Shown: positions 12,075 to 22,041, numbered from the stretch's first letter. The stretch is 62,088 bases of DNA from Streptococcus castoreus DSM 17536 (GCF_000425025.1 NZ_AUKZ01000009.1:1-62088); one strand, 5' to 3'. Numbers and translations: made by a program. Notes: a model not told the origin generated them from the letters alone.

Positions 12075-12601
12075 CTAGTATTTTTTAGGGTGACGATTAA
12101 TAATATCGGTATTAGCAGACAAAACTCTCTCGCCTTTTTCCAGTAAACGGTAACCCCTCACTTCAAATAACCGGTCTAATTCCTCTTCGTTGAAATGCCT
12201 TAACACAACCTGATCCAATTCTTGACGTTTCAATTTTGATAGCCCTTTAATACCTTTTTGTTTTAAAAACTGGTTTAAGCTGCTTGCCGGTAAATGACAA
12301 AGTGACTCTCTTGCAGAGTTTTTTGAACATAGCCTTGTGCTATTAACCAATCCAGTTCAGTTTGAGCATCAATGCCATAGTTGGTATAAAAATATTTGTG
12401 ATGACTAGTAGCTGTTGTATAGGTGCCAAAATGAATACGCCACAACATAACCAAATGACCTGGTAACAAGCCTTCTATTGTTCTCACCATATGCCGTTTG
12501 GGAATTGGCTTTCGTCTCAATTCTTCTTGATATTTTAAGGAAATGAAAGGCATTTCAGCATGATTTTTGTAAATTTCTTCAATGGTTTTCATGACTTTCA
12601 T
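12075..12601 (-). pseudogene. SAP-domain-like conserved protein, frameshifted in a homopolymer
   Basis: Two overlapping frames together make one protein. The first (12275-12601) gives MKTIEEIYKNHAEMPF, RTIEGLLPGHLVMLWRIHFG and YGIDAQTELDWLIAQGYVQK. The second (from about 12318 down to 12075) gives NSARESLCHLPASSLNQFLK, the SAP-type helix pair (KQKGIKGLSKLKRQELDQVV) and ends NRHPKKY. They join at a run of six T (12319-12324; A6 in the mRNA). One extra A would restore VQKNSARESLCHLPAS and a 175-residue protein, and the 527-base span is one base short of a whole number of codons. It is either a true frameshift, slippage-tolerant, or a sequencing error. The function of the intact protein is not known. 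Confidence 0.75.
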
Positions 12602-12607
12602 TATACC

Positions 12608-12634
12608 AAAAAAATCACCCTTTTGGATGATTTT
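12608..12634 (-). terminator. Intrinsic terminator after the first GH73 gene
   Basis: On the minus strand AAATCATCC-AAAA-GGGTGATTT followed by a T run, about 10 bases past the stop codon of the 12644 gene. Confidence 0.75.
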
Positions 12635-12643
12635 CTGCTCATA

Positions 12644-13351
12644 TTAATTGTAGATGCGTCGCGCCCAAGCCTCATCAACCGCTAGTGTTTCAGCGTCCGT
12701 ATAATTTTTACGGTAGTGATTCCAAACATAAGTTGAAGTTGCCACACCTCCACCTTGAGTATTGGTATTAACCACATCATAAGCTGTTAGACCGTAAGCT
12801 TCAATAATGCTATTTAATTTCACGTTATAACGGGTATCCGTAGCATACAAGCCTGTCAAGGCTGCTGTAGCATCTTGGTAAGATAAGGTATTTGATTTTC
12901 TTGCACCTGCATAAATGTCAGAACCCAATAAATCGGCATAATCATAAAGGGACTCTGAAATGCTTGAATAGGCTCTAAATGGCTGATTAATCGTGTAAGT
13001 ATTACCGGCACCATCATCTTCCCATGTTGACATGGTCACAGAAGCACCTTTATAAGCACCTTTTATGCCAAAGAAATTATAATATGGCGCTTGGCTTAAA
13101 CCAGACTGACCATTACCTGACTCCAAAATAGCCTGAGCAATCATGACAGAGGCATAGAGGTCACGTTCTTGGGCAATGACACTTGCTGTCGAACCAATTT
13201 TATTAATAAAAGCTTGCGTTGAAGAAACAGATACTGTTTCTGCCGATACTTTTGAAGTGCTACGCGGTTGTCTCATTGAGCTATAAGCCCCTAAACAAGC
13301 CGCTAAAACAAAAAGACCAATCAGTAGAAACTTACCTTTCTTTTTCATCAT
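12644..13351 (-). CDS. Secreted GH73 endo-beta-N-acetylglucosaminidase (peptidoglycan hydrolase)
   Basis: A 235-residue secreted wall hydrolase. Residues 1-24 (KKKGKFLLIGLFVLAACLGAYS) are a signal peptide or membrane anchor. The GH73 domain covers about 45-195, with the catalytic glutamate in MIAQAILESGNGQSGLS, NFFGIKGAYKGASVTM, and the YATDTRYNVKLNSIIEAYGL end. The roughly 35-residue C-terminal tail (WNHYRKNYTDAETLAVDEAWARRIYN) is not part of the core domain. The enzyme cleaves GlcNAc-MurNAc bonds, probably in cell separation or remodelling. A second paralogue lies just upstream at 13508-14107. Confidence 0.9.
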   Translation of the reverse strand: MMKKKGKFLLIGLFVLAACLGAYSSMRQPRSTSKVSAETVSVSSTQAFINKIGSTASVIAQERDLYASVMIAQAILESGNGQSGLSQAPYYNFFGIKGAYKGASVTMSTWEDDGAGNTYTINQPFRAYSSISESLYDYADLLGSDIYAGARKSNTLSYQDATAALTGLYATDTRYNVKLNSIIEAYGLTAYDVVNTNTQGGGVATSTYVWNHYRKNYTDAETLAVDEAWARRIYN

Positions 13352-13507
13352 TATACTATTTATATCCCTTTTCTATTCGTTTTCTGATACTTATTATAGC
13401 ATAAGAATTTTTTAATAGAGTTATCCACAGATAATTTAATCAGATTGATAAGTTTTGTCTTTAAATCGAAATATTTCTTCTGATTTTTGAGAAAATCTGT
13501 GAATAAC

Positions 13508-14107
13508 TTATTTCATAGGACTATCAAAATTAGTCAACTGATAACGCTCTATTATGTCATTCAACTTAATATTATAAGCTGTATCAGTCGCATAAGTTCC
13601 TGTTAAAGTCGCTGTCGCCTTCTGATAATGAGACCTGAAAGATTTCTTTGTGTTTTGGTAAAGAGGATCACTTAAAACCCTAGCATAATCTTCAAAACTC
13701 GCCGTCAAACTACCATACGAACGAAAAGCGGCATCAATTTGATAAAGATTACCCTGTCCATCGTCTTCCAAAGTTGGAAAAATAGCTGACCGTCCTTTAT
13801 AACTCCCCTTAATGCCGAAAAAATTATAATAAGGTTTTTGACTCAGTTGTGACTTGCCATTATTGGATTCTAAAATGGCCTGAGCCATCATCACAGAACT
13901 ATATAACTTTTTCTTTTGAGCGACTGCTCGTGCAGAGTGACTAATCTGGCGGACAAAGACCATGGTTTGATCCCCCGCATAAGGTTCTAGGCGCTTCTTA
14001 GTGGATATGAGTGTCCATACACTAATCATCAGATTAAGTAATACTAAACCTACAACAAACCCATCAAATTGTTTCGGATGACTTCTTCTCCTTCTTTTGG
14101 TTTTCAA
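13508..14107 (-). CDS. GH73 glucosaminidase paralogue, membrane-anchored
   Basis: A 199-residue paralogue of the neighbouring hydrolase. A basic start (KTKRRRRSHPKQF) leads into a single hydrophobic segment (FVVGLVLLNLMISVWTLI) without an obvious cleavage site, so it is likely anchored in the membrane. The GH73 domain has the catalytic Glu in MMAQAILESNNGKSQLS, NFFGIKGSYKGRSA and YATDTAYNIKLNDIIERYQL. It ends right after the domain, lacking the C-terminal tail of its sister. The two genes are about 155 bases apart and look like an old tandem duplication. Confidence 0.88.
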   Translation of the reverse strand: MKTKRRRRSHPKQFDGFVVGLVLLNLMISVWTLISTKKRLEPYAGDQTMVFVRQISHSARAVAQKKKLYSSVMMAQAILESNNGKSQLSQKPYYNFFGIKGSYKGRSAIFPTLEDDGQGNLYQIDAAFRSYGSLTASFEDYARVLSDPLYQNTKKSFRSHYQKATATLTGTYATDTAYNIKLNDIIERYQLTNFDSPMK

Positions 14108-14146
14108 AACATTTTCCTCATTCCTGTCGTTTATCTCCAGTATATC

Positions 14147-14174
14147 AAAAAACTAGAATCTTAGCAGATTCTAG
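14147..14174 (-). terminator. Intrinsic terminator of the fructose operon
   Basis: Perfect 8-bp stem CTAGAATC / GATTCTAG with a 6-base loop, followed on the minus strand by T6, 35 bases past the fruA stop. Confidence 0.9.
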
Positions 14175-14208
14175 TAAATTTCGATTTGTTTAGAATAATC
14201 TTGTAAAT

Positions 14209-16155
14209 TTAAGCTTTTTTGCGGAGAGCACCAAAGAGAATCCCTGAAACAAGTGCACCTACTGCCACAAAGACAAGGTATAAAATTGGATTACTTGTTA
14301 AAGCAATAACGAAGATACCGCCATGAGGCGCCATTAATTTAATACCAGCTAACCCAACAAGAGCACCGGTCAAGGCAGAACCTGCAATAAAGCTTGGGAT
14401 GGCACGTGCTGGATCAGCAGCTCCAAACGGAATAGCCCCTTCTGTGATAAAAGAAAGTCCCATAACAATATTTGTTAACCCTGATTCACGTTCTTCTTTA
14501 GTAAATTTCTCTTTAAACAATAAGGTTGCGACAAAGACTGCAAGTGGGGGTACCATACCACCTGCCATTACAGCCGCCATTACCACTGAACCACCGTTTG
14601 CCACAGTAGCTGCTAAAGTACCTGTACCAAAAACATAGGCTGCCTTATTTACAGGACCACCCATATCAACAGCCATCATACCACCGACAAGAAGTCCCAT
14701 GAGAATTGCAGAACTACCAGAAAGACCTTGTAAGAAGTTATTAAGTGCTGTGTTGATAGCTGCCATTGGAATATTGATAAAGAGCATCAAGAAGCCGGTC
14801 ACAAGCACCCCCAGTAATGGATAGAGGAGAATGGATTTAACCCCTTCTAAAGAACGTGGTAAACCTGCCAACAATTTACGCAAAGCAAGAATGACACCAC
14901 CTGCAAGGAAACCACCAACAAGGGCTCCTAAGAAACCTGATGGCACACCTGCTAAGGTCAAGCTCGCTTCTCCTCCCGCTGCAAATGGCACCTTGCCAAA
15001 AGCAAGACCATTTGAAGCAATTGCACCTGCCACAAAACCAGCAACCAAACCTGGTTTTTCAGCAATAGAATATGCAATGTAACCTGCTAATACTGGCAAC
15101 ATAAATGAGAAGGCTGCGCCCCCGATTTTCATGAAAATAGCGGCTATTTCATGATAAGAACCTAGACTAGCAAGTTGATCTTTTGGCACACCAAGCATAT
15201 TATCTAGCAAGAAAGCAAGGGCAATCATAATCCCACCACCGATAACAAATGGCAACATTTGAGAGACACCGCCCATCAAGTGTTTGTAGAAAGCACCACC
15301 TAGGCTTGTTTTCTCAGTTGATACTGCTTTTTCAGTCCTACCATTTTTAGCGTGATAAGTGTTTCCTTCATTATTCAAAATCAAAGAAATTAATTCCTGA
15401 CTCTTTTTAATCCCATCTGCGACGGGACGAGTAATCAATTGTTTGCCATCAAAACGGTCCATTTCAACCGCTTTATCTGCTGCAACAATGACACCTTTGG
15501 CTTTCTTAATATCCTCAGCTGTTAAACGGTTAGCAACACCTGATGCTCCATTGGTTTCAACTTTAATGGCAACTCCCATTTCAGCAGCTTGTTTTTTCAA
15601 AGCTTCTTCTGCCATATAAGTGTGGGCAATACCAGTCGGACAAGCTGTAACAGCAACGATAAAGTCCTGACTAGTTGCTGGAGCAATCACTTCTTCTTTG
15701 GTTTTTGAAGCTTCATCAAACACAGCAAGTACCTCATCTGGAGTGTTTGCTGCACGAAGTTTGTCTGCAAAACCATCTTTCAAGAGGTATTGTGACAATT
15801 CTGCTAGCGCAGCCAAGTGTGTATCATTAGCACCTTGAGGAGCAGCAATCATAAAGAAGAGATCAGTTGGTTGACCATCCAATGACTTATAGTCTACCCC
15901 TTTATTTGATTTTGCAAACAAGACTGCTGGCTTATCCACCACAATGTTTTTTGAATGTGGCATAGCAATCCCGTCACCAAGACCTGTAGAGGTTTGTTCT
16001 TCACGTGTCATGATACTCTTTTTAAAGATATCAAAATCATGGACAATATCTTTTTCAACTAATTTAGTAATCATCTCGTCAATGGCAACTTCTTTGGAAA
16101 TCGCCTGTAAATCGAGAATCATAATATCTTTTTTCAATAAATCTTGAATTTTCAT
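14209..16155 (-). CDS. fruA: PTS fructose-specific EIIABC
   Basis: A 648-residue fructose permease that imports fructose as fructose 1-phosphate. The N-terminal EIIA domain has GLGDGIAMPHSKN (phospho-His67). The EIIB domain has AVTACPTGIAHTYMAEEAL (Cys172). From about residue 285 the EIIC domain is strongly hydrophobic, with GGVSQMLPFVIGGGIMIALA and GLSFITEGAIPFGAADP. It overlaps the fruK stop by 4 bases and is last in the fruR-fruK-fruA operon. Confidence 0.95.
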   Translation of the reverse strand: MKIQDLLKKDIMILDLQAISKEVAIDEMITKLVEKDIVHDFDIFKKSIMTREEQTSTGLGDGIAMPHSKNIVVDKPAVLFAKSNKGVDYKSLDGQPTDLFFMIAAPQGANDTHLAALAELSQYLLKDGFADKLRAANTPDEVLAVFDEASKTKEEVIAPATSQDFIVAVTACPTGIAHTYMAEEALKKQAAEMGVAIKVETNGASGVANRLTAEDIKKAKGVIVAADKAVEMDRFDGKQLITRPVADGIKKSQELISLILNNEGNTYHAKNGRTEKAVSTEKTSLGGAFYKHLMGGVSQMLPFVIGGGIMIALAFLLDNMLGVPKDQLASLGSYHEIAAIFMKIGGAAFSFMLPVLAGYIAYSIAEKPGLVAGFVAGAIASNGLAFGKVPFAAGGEASLTLAGVPSGFLGALVGGFLAGGVILALRKLLAGLPRSLEGVKSILLYPLLGVLVTGFLMLFINIPMAAINTALNNFLQGLSGSSAILMGLLVGGMMAVDMGGPVNKAAYVFGTGTLAATVANGGSVVMAAVMAGGMVPPLAVFVATLLFKEKFTKEERESGLTNIVMGLSFITEGAIPFGAADPARAIPSFIAGSALTGALVGLAGIKLMAPHGGIFVIALTSNPILYLVFVAVGALVSGILFGALRKKA

Positions 16156-17063
16156 CGTTTTTCTACCTCAACTTTATCATATGTTTCCTTAATAAATGTA
16201 ATCGTTGCTAAGTCATCTGAGAAGGCTGTCGCCGTACCACAAGCCACACCCAATTTCAAAGCCTCAACGGGATCTTTACTTCTTACAAATTCACCTGTGA
16301 ACCCAGCAACCATTGAATCGCCAGCACCAACAGAATTTTTGACTTGCCCACTAATCGGTTTTGCAAAATAACTTGCTGCTCCCGTTACGAGTAGGGCACC
16401 ATCACCAGCCATTGAAATAATTACATTTTGGGCACCCATGTCTAAAAGTCTACGTGCATAGGTTTCAACATCGTCAAAACCATTTAGGGTAACACCAAAA
16501 ATAGCTTCTAATTCATGATTATTAGGCTTTACCAATAAAGGATTGAAAGCAAGGGCATCCAGTAACGTTTGACCTTCAAAATCACAAACCACTTGGGCTC
16601 CACTTTGTCTCACTAAAGGAATTAATTCCTTATAAACAGCATTGCCAAGATTTGTTGGTGCAGAACCCGCAAAAACAACCGTGTCTTCTGCTGTAAATTG
16701 AGACAATCTGGATTTCAATACCTCTAATTGCTCCAAACTAATGGTTGGTCCCTGACCATTCAACTCCGTCTCTTCCTGCGACTTGATTTTAACATTGATC
16801 CGAGTATCTTGATCAACTTCTACAAAAGCAGTTTTAATGCCCTCAGCTATCAAGCTTTCTTCAATAAAACGCCCTGTAAATCCCCCTAGAAATCCTGTCG
16901 CTGTACTATCAATACCTAAACGTTGCAAGACTCGACTAACGTTAATGCCTTTTCCCCCAGCAAACTTATCGTCACTCACCATGCGATTCACTGACCCAAG
17001 ATTTATCTGGTCAAGCCTGACAATAAAATCAATGGAAGGATTTAAGGTCACTGTATAAATCAT
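16152..17063 (-). CDS. fruK: 1-phosphofructokinase
   Basis: A 303-residue PfkB-family kinase that converts the fructose 1-phosphate made by FruA to fructose 1,6-bisphosphate. It shows the N-terminal MIYTVTLNPSIDFIVRLD and GGKGINVSRVLQRLG substrate motif, and the C-terminal signature KNSVGAGDSMVAGFTGEF with the catalytic Asp in GAGDS. Overlaps fruR by 4 bases and fruA by 4 bases, consistent with translational coupling. Confidence 0.95.
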   Translation of the reverse strand: MIYTVTLNPSIDFIVRLDQINLGSVNRMVSDDKFAGGKGINVSRVLQRLGIDSTATGFLGGFTGRFIEESLIAEGIKTAFVEVDQDTRINVKIKSQEETELNGQGPTISLEQLEVLKSRLSQFTAEDTVVFAGSAPTNLGNAVYKELIPLVRQSGAQVVCDFEGQTLLDALAFNPLLVKPNNHELEAIFGVTLNGFDDVETYARRLLDMGAQNVIISMAGDGALLVTGAASYFAKPISGQVKNSVGAGDSMVAGFTGEFVRSKDPVEALKLGVACGTATAFSDDLATITFIKETYDKVEVEKR

Positions 17064-17773
17064 AGTTCAATCACCTTTGCCTTTTCCTTTATTTTTTTGA
17101 GAATACTTGTCGTTCCCCTCTCTGTGATAATAGTAACGTCATCAATAGGAGCCACTTTGACAAACGACACCTGACCAATTTTAGTGCCATCTACTAAAAT
17201 ATAGGATTGTTTAGCGTTTGCCATGACAGCCTTTTTGATCACCGCTTCTTCCATATCAGGAGTGGTTAAATAAGCCTCATCAACACCATTCATTCCAAGA
17301 AAGACCTTATCAAAATTCATCTGCCTAATTTGTTCTAAAGCCATATTACCAATGCTAGCATCTGTCGTTTGCTTCACATAACCACCAATAATAATGGTTT
17401 TAATAGACAGTTCAACTAAGCGCGTTGCATGATGAATAGAATTAGTCACAACCGTTAGATTTTTAGCCTTTAAAAGGGGCAATAAAAATTCAGTGGTTGT
17501 GCCAGCATCAATAAAAATCACATCATTATCATAGATAAGAGTTGATGCCTTTTGCGCAATTACCTTTTTAACTTGACTGTTTTTGACAGACTTTTCTTGA
17601 TTAGATAATTCCTCCTGCAAAGAATGAAAGAGTTCTGCACCACCATAGACACGGTGCAAGCGCCCTTCTTGTTCCAATTCTCCCAAGTCTCTACGGACAG
17701 TTGATTCAGACGAATCTAGTAGCTGCATCAAATCTTCTAAAGCAACATAGTTATCTTCAGTAATTTTTGCCAT
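17060..17773 (-). CDS. fruR: DeoR-family repressor of the fructose operon
   Basis: A 237-residue DeoR-type regulator. The N-terminal winged helix-turn-helix has LEDLMQLLDSSESTVRRDLGELEQEGRLHRVYGGA. The C-terminal sugar-phosphate-sensing domain has FIDAGTTTEFLLP and VTNSIHHATRL. As first gene of the operon it presumably represses fruRKA until fructose 1-phosphate accumulates. It is somewhat short at the N-terminus compared with usual DeoR proteins (about 250), starting directly at AKITEDNYVALEDLM. Confidence 0.9.
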   Translation of the reverse strand: MAKITEDNYVALEDLMQLLDSSESTVRRDLGELEQEGRLHRVYGGAELFHSLQEELSNQEKSVKNSQVKKVIAQKASTLIYDNDVIFIDAGTTTEFLLPLLKAKNLTVVTNSIHHATRLVELSIKTIIIGGYVKQTTDASIGNMALEQIRQMNFDKVFLGMNGVDEAYLTTPDMEEAVIKKAVMANAKQSYILVDGTKIGQVSFVKVAPIDDVTIITERGTTSILKKIKEKAKVIEL

Positions 17774-17818
17774 AATTAGCTGTTTTCGTTTTGATTTTAA
17801 AATAAGATCACCTCTATC

Positions 17819-17866
17819 TGAAATCGTTTACAGACATTATTATACTCTTTTTTCTTTCAAAGTCAA
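17819..17866 (-). promoter_or_regulatory. fruRKA promoter and CcpA (cre) operator
   Basis: Minus strand TTGACT (17861-17866), 16-base spacer, TATAAT (17839-17844). Directly downstream TGTAAACGATTTCA (17819-17832) fits the core cre pattern TGNAANCGNNNNCA without mismatch and lies at the likely transcription start, where CcpA would block transcription in glucose. Confidence 0.85.
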
Positions 17867-17975
17867 GCGGAACCTTTCAAAACCCTTCAAAACTTGCCAT
17901 TTTCTAATAGCTTGTCAAGCTAAAGGCGAATTTTTAAAAGGACCAGCAAGATCAACCTTTTTTTGTTTAAAAAGC

Positions 17976-18021
17976 AAAAAGCCTATTATATAAGAACTTA
18001 AGCTTAATATAATAGACTTTT
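17976..18021. terminator. Bidirectional-looking intrinsic terminator after panE
   Basis: A 15-bp stem with one mismatch: AAAAGCCTATTATAT (17976-17990) pairs with ATATAATAGACTTTT. It closes the minus-strand panE transcript 10 bases past the stop. Confidence 0.85.
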
Positions 18022-18027
18022 GACTTC

Positions 18028-18951
18028 TTACTTAATATTTAAAACGGCTTCCTTTGCATGAACTAATTCTGTAATCATACGGCAATAGGGTGTGTTGATC
18101 CCAAGTTTTTCACCCTTAGTATTGACTGCGCCATTGATAAAATCAATTTCAGTCAAACGGTGATTTTGAACAAGGTCTTGGTGCATTGATGGATAATGGT
18201 GGGCTGCTTTCACAGAAGTATCCATCACATATGTAGTAATTTCTTCTTCGTTTAATTCAACTCCCTCAGCCTGACCAACAGTCACAAATTCATGGATAAT
18301 TTCCTTAACCATTTTTAAACCATCTTCGCTAGCAAACAATTCACCAATGGTACAATCTAAAAGGGCACAAGTTGAATTCATGGTTCCGTTAACACAAGCT
18401 TTTCGCCAAATATTTGGAACAACATTGTCATCATAAGTGGCATTCAAGTTAGCTTCATTTAATAAGTCAGCCACTTGATGCCCTGCTTCTTGATTAGTTG
18501 GATCCATACTTTGCAAGTTAAGGGCACCAACACCTTGTAAATGAGCACGACCAGGACCTTCCAAACCAGCTGTCCAAACCGTTACACCCATCAAAATATT
18601 GTGCTCTGGGATATAGTGACGAATCACATCTTCATGACCAAGCCCATTTAAAAGGCAAAGGACTTTTGTTTCTTTTCCAATAATTCCTTTAATATCTTGA
18701 AGCATTTGTGGCAACTGCATCGCTTTTGTAAATAAGATAATCAAGTCAGCTTCTTGAGTTGCTTCAGCAGGTTTCATGATAGGAAGTTTAACCGTTTCCT
18801 CCACATCACCAGTCACAATCAAACCATTTCCCTTGATGGCACTAATATGATCTTCCCAATTATCTAACAAAATGACATCATTGTTTGTCTTTGAAATTTG
18901 GTAACCAAAACGGCAACCCATAGCACCCGATCCAGCAATATAAACTAACAT
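18028..18951 (-). CDS. panE: 2-dehydropantoate 2-reductase
   Basis: A 307-residue ketopantoate reductase (ApbA/PanE). It starts MLVYIAGSGAMGCRFGYQIS (Rossmann GxGxxG), has the catalytic lysine region NIWRKACVNGTMNSTCALLD and the C-terminal YPSMHQDLVQNHRLTEIDFINGAV motif, and is NADPH dependent. It reduces ketopantoate to pantoate in CoA biosynthesis. No other pan genes are near. It is 12 bases downstream of an EIIC-like membrane protein and surely co-transcribed with it. Confidence 0.92.
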   Translation of the reverse strand: MLVYIAGSGAMGCRFGYQISKTNNDVILLDNWEDHISAIKGNGLIVTGDVEETVKLPIMKPAEATQEADLIILFTKAMQLPQMLQDIKGIIGKETKVLCLLNGLGHEDVIRHYIPEHNILMGVTVWTAGLEGPGRAHLQGVGALNLQSMDPTNQEAGHQVADLLNEANLNATYDDNVVPNIWRKACVNGTMNSTCALLDCTIGELFASEDGLKMVKEIIHEFVTVGQAEGVELNEEEITTYVMDTSVKAAHHYPSMHQDLVQNHRLTEIDFINGAVNTKGEKLGINTPYCRMITELVHAKEAVLNIK

Positions 18952-18963
18952 GTTTTTCTCCTT

Positions 18964-20022
18964 TTAACCTTCAAATACGAAAATGTCTTCTTTGTACAGT
19001 TTCAGTATATCTTTAGAAATTTTATGTGCTGCAAAAGCCACTGAAAATGGCACAAGCAACCAAGCAAGAACGATAACGATAATAGAGCTACCACCTGCCA
19101 AAGAAGCAATTGGACCTACCGCACCTACTAATCCAAATCCAGATGACGCTGGTGTCCCAACAAGGTTGAATAGAGGAACGGTCAATGAACTAATTGCAGC
19201 TGTAACCACCATTGGAATTGCCATAATTGGATGTTTCAAGAAATTCGGCATCATCATTTTCATCGCACCAAGAGCAATGGCGATTGGAACACCTGATTTA
19301 TTAACTTTAAGGGTTGCCCAAACCAAAACGGCAGCCGTTGAGGCAATTCCCATTGAAGCTGCCCCTGCTGCCATACCATTCAGACCAATTGCCAAGCCAA
19401 TAGCAACTGTTGAAATAGGACTAACAATAATGAGAGAAAAGGCAATAGAAATTAAAATAGACATCAAAATAGGTTGAAGGGTTGTAAATGAGTTAATCCC
19501 TTGACCAATCAAGGTCGTTACGTAAGATACATAAGGAAGCAATTTCCAACCAACATAGCCGACACCAGTTCCGATAATAATTGGTAACAAGATAATAGTT
19601 AGAGAACCAAATTTATTGCCAAAGTATTTCACAGCTAAAACAGCAAGACTGGCAGTAATCATCATATTAATTAAATCACCAATACCTCTTAATTGGAATA
19701 TCCCTGTGGCAACCCCTTTTTGAACCACCTCAGTATAAACCCAGGCACCTGACCCAATATAAGCTGCCCCACCAACAGCTAGTTGTTGCATTGGGTTAAA
19801 TTTAAATTGCTGACCAATCAAGAAACCTGCCATAATCGGCGTGAAGAATTGGAATACTTGGACAATATGTAAAAATTCTGCCGCCATTGCATTTGGCAGA
19901 AGTGGTTTTAAAAAAGTTGCTAAAATAGCATTAGGAATCAATGCTACGACGATTGCAGTCGCCGTACCAGCTAAAACCTTATTCATAAAAGAGCTAAATG
20001 TCTCTTTAGCCGTTGTTGTCAT
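18964..20022 (-). CDS. EIIC-like integral membrane protein linked to panE (PTS_EIIC_2 type)
   Basis: About 352 residues with roughly ten hydrophobic segments. Glycine-rich motifs such as GLAIGLNGMAAGAASMGIAS and LVGTPASSGFGLVGAVGPIA are typical of the orphan EIIC_2 membrane family. No EIIA, EIIB or phospho-cysteine domain is attached, so classical PTS transport is doubtful. I start it at the ATG at 20022 (MTTTAKETFSSFM), preceded by AAAAGGGG. An upstream in-frame ATG at 20097 lacks a good RBS. Tight linkage to panE suggests transport of a pantothenate-pathway compound (pantoate, ketopantoate or a relative), which is inference only. Confidence 0.75.
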   Translation of the reverse strand: MTTTAKETFSSFMNKVLAGTATAIVVALIPNAILATFLKPLLPNAMAAEFLHIVQVFQFFTPIMAGFLIGQQFKFNPMQQLAVGGAAYIGSGAWVYTEVVQKGVATGIFQLRGIGDLINMMITASLAVLAVKYFGNKFGSLTIILLPIIIGTGVGYVGWKLLPYVSYVTTLIGQGINSFTTLQPILMSILISIAFSLIIVSPISTVAIGLAIGLNGMAAGAASMGIASTAAVLVWATLKVNKSGVPIAIALGAMKMMMPNFLKHPIMAIPMVVTAAISSLTVPLFNLVGTPASSGFGLVGAVGPIASLAGGSSIIVIVLAWLLVPFSVAFAAHKISKDILKLYKEDIFVFEG

Positions 20023-20314
20023 AATAGACCCCTTTTCATTGTAATGTTTTATCCTGTGAAAACTATCACATTTTTCACAATGACTATATTCTACCACAAA
20101 GACTAGGACTTGTCACGACAACCTAAAAACGACACCAGCATACAGTATGAAGAAAATACAGACAGCTTTTTTGAACGACAAGTTTTTCAAAAAATAATTA
20201 TAATCTCTAAAATTAAAACCATTTCGTCAATGAAAGATAATGTAAGAGAAAATCTATCGACAAAATAACCATTCTCACTTTGTTCAAATAAATCATTCTC
20301 CACTTTTTAGGTTC

Positions 20315-21307
20315 TTAATCGATGAGAGAAGTCGAATGCAAAACACGGTTATCTCTTTCTGGATAAATGTACTGAATGGCTTGATTAACAGCTATCGGTG
20401 CTTCACCAAATCCAGTCGCAATCAAATCAAGTTTTCCCTCATAGGCAGCTGAATCTCCAATAGCAAATATGCCCTCTTGACTGGTCTGAAAAAGAGAATT
20501 AACAATGAGGCTTGAACGCTTATAATCTAAATTCCAATTTTTCAAATTTTTATTTGAAGTTGAAAAACCGAAACTAACAATTAAACTGTCCAAATCAAGT
20601 TCCATTACTTCCTCTTCTTTGACCTTTTGGATAACTAATTTTTCGGCTAAATTGCCAACACCCTTCACTTCAATTGGTATATAAGGTGTTAAAACCGTAA
20701 CATTTGATTTTTCCAAAAGTTCGACACTATGCTCATGTGCCCTAAAAGCATCTCGACGGTGAACAATTGTCACGCTTTTAGCAATCGTTTCTAAAGCCAA
20801 AGCCCAATCCACCGCCGAATCCCCACCACCACAAATCACAACTTTTTGACCTACAAACTGATCTAACTGATGAACGTTGTAAAAGAGATTATGATCTGCA
20901 AAGGTTTCTTCGCCTTCTAATCCTAAAGTTCGTGGCGCAAAAGCACCATTACCACAAGCAATAATAATCGCTTTTGAAAAATGCTCTGCCTTATTTGTTA
21001 AAATCCTAAAACTGTTATCAACTTTTTCAAAAGATAAAACCTCTTCTTTTAAGCAAATCCTTGTACGATCTTTAAAACGACTAAGTTGTTTGATCAAATT
21101 TTCTGTTAATTCTGCACCAGTTAGTGACGGATAAGCTGGAAGATCATAAATCATTTTTTCGGGGTAGAGAATGGCAGGCTGACCTCCAAGCTCCGACAAA
21201 CTTTCAATGATTTTAACCGTCATGCCACGAAGTCCAGCATAAAATGCTGCAAATAATCCCACTGGTCCCCCACCAATAATGGTAATATCATATCCTCTTT
21301 TTTCCAC
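20315..21307 (-). CDS. Ferredoxin/flavodoxin--NADP(+) reductase, TrxB-like type
   Basis: A 330-residue two-nucleotide-domain flavoprotein. FAD site [26 protein letters not shown] site [19 protein letters not shown], and C-terminal FAD motif [15 protein letters not shown]. It lacks the CxxC redox pair of thioredoxin reductase, which identifies it as the YumC-like ferredoxin-NADP reductase. Its start overlaps the trmD stop. It may couple NADPH to low-potential carriers such as those used by the PFOR and CutD encoded in this window, but that link is only inference. Confidence 0.88.
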   Translation of the reverse strand: MEKRGYDITIIGGGPVGLFAAFYAGLRGMTVKIIESLSELGGQPAILYPEKMIYDLPAYPSLTGAELTENLIKQLSRFKDRTRICLKEEVLSFEKVDNSFRILTNKAEHFSKAIIIACGNGAFAPRTLGLEGEETFADHNLFYNVHQLDQFVGQKVVICGGGDSAVDWALALETIAKSVTIVHRRDAFRAHEHSVELLEKSNVTVLTPYIPIEVKGVGNLAEKLVIQKVKEEEVMELDLDSLIVSFGFSTSNKNLKNWNLDYKRSSLIVNSLFQTSQEGIFAIGDSAAYEGKLDLIATGFGEAPIAVNQAIQYIYPERDNRVLHSTSLID

Positions 21308-22041
21308 TACGTTTCTCCTTGAGTTAGTTCTTCCCTTATCTTATCAAATAGCTTACGCTCTTCATCCGAAAAGTCATAATGTTCTAGCAAGTCTGGTCGT
21401 CTCAAATAGGTTTTTCTGAGACTCTCTTCCATACGCCATAGGCGAATACGTTCATGATGACCACTCATCAAAACATCAGGCACCTTCATTCCTCGATACT
21501 CATAGGGTCTCGTGTATTGAGGATATTCTAAAAGACCTGATGAAAAAGAGTCGTCCTGATGACTACTTTCTTTTCCAATCACATTTGGAATTAACCTAAC
21601 GGTCGCATCTACCATAGTCATAGCTGCTAATTCTCCACCTGTTAAGACAAAATCTCCCAACGAAATTTCATCTGTCACAAGTGTTTTGATTCGTTCATCG
21701 TACCCTTCGTAGTGACCACAAATAAAAATTAACTCTTCCTCAAGAGCTAATTCCTCCGCATAGGACTGAGTAAATGGTTTACCAGCTGGGTCCAAAAGAA
21801 TAATTCTTGGATGCTTGGCTTGAATGTGGTCAATGGTATCAAAAATTGGCTGTACCCTCAACAGCATCCCCTGACCACCACCATAAGGCTCATCATCCAC
21901 ATGCCGAGCTTTTTCAGCATAATCTCGAAAATTATGGTATTGAATCGTTAGCAGACCTTTTTCTTTTGCTTTTCCAACAATCGAATGTTCCAAAGGCGCA
22001 AACATTTCAGGAAACAAGGTCAAAATGTCAATCTTCATCAT
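21307..22041 (-). CDS. trmD: tRNA (guanine-N1-)-methyltransferase
   Basis: A 244-residue SpoU/TrmD-fold enzyme that methylates G37 of tRNAs. Visible are [34 protein letters not shown], the knot motifs [13 protein letters not shown] and [17 protein letters not shown], and [11 protein letters not shown]. It overlaps rimM by 14 bases, the usual rimM-trmD pairing. Confidence 0.96.
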   Translation of the reverse strand: MMKIDILTLFPEMFAPLEHSIVGKAKEKGLLTIQYHNFRDYAEKARHVDDEPYGGGQGMLLRVQPIFDTIDHIQAKHPRIILLDPAGKPFTQSYAEELALEEELIFICGHYEGYDERIKTLVTDEISLGDFVLTGGELAAMTMVDATVRLIPNVIGKESSHQDDSFSSGLLEYPQYTRPYEYRGMKVPDVLMSGHHERIRLWRMEESLRKTYLRRPDLLEHYDFSDEERKLFDKIREELTQGET

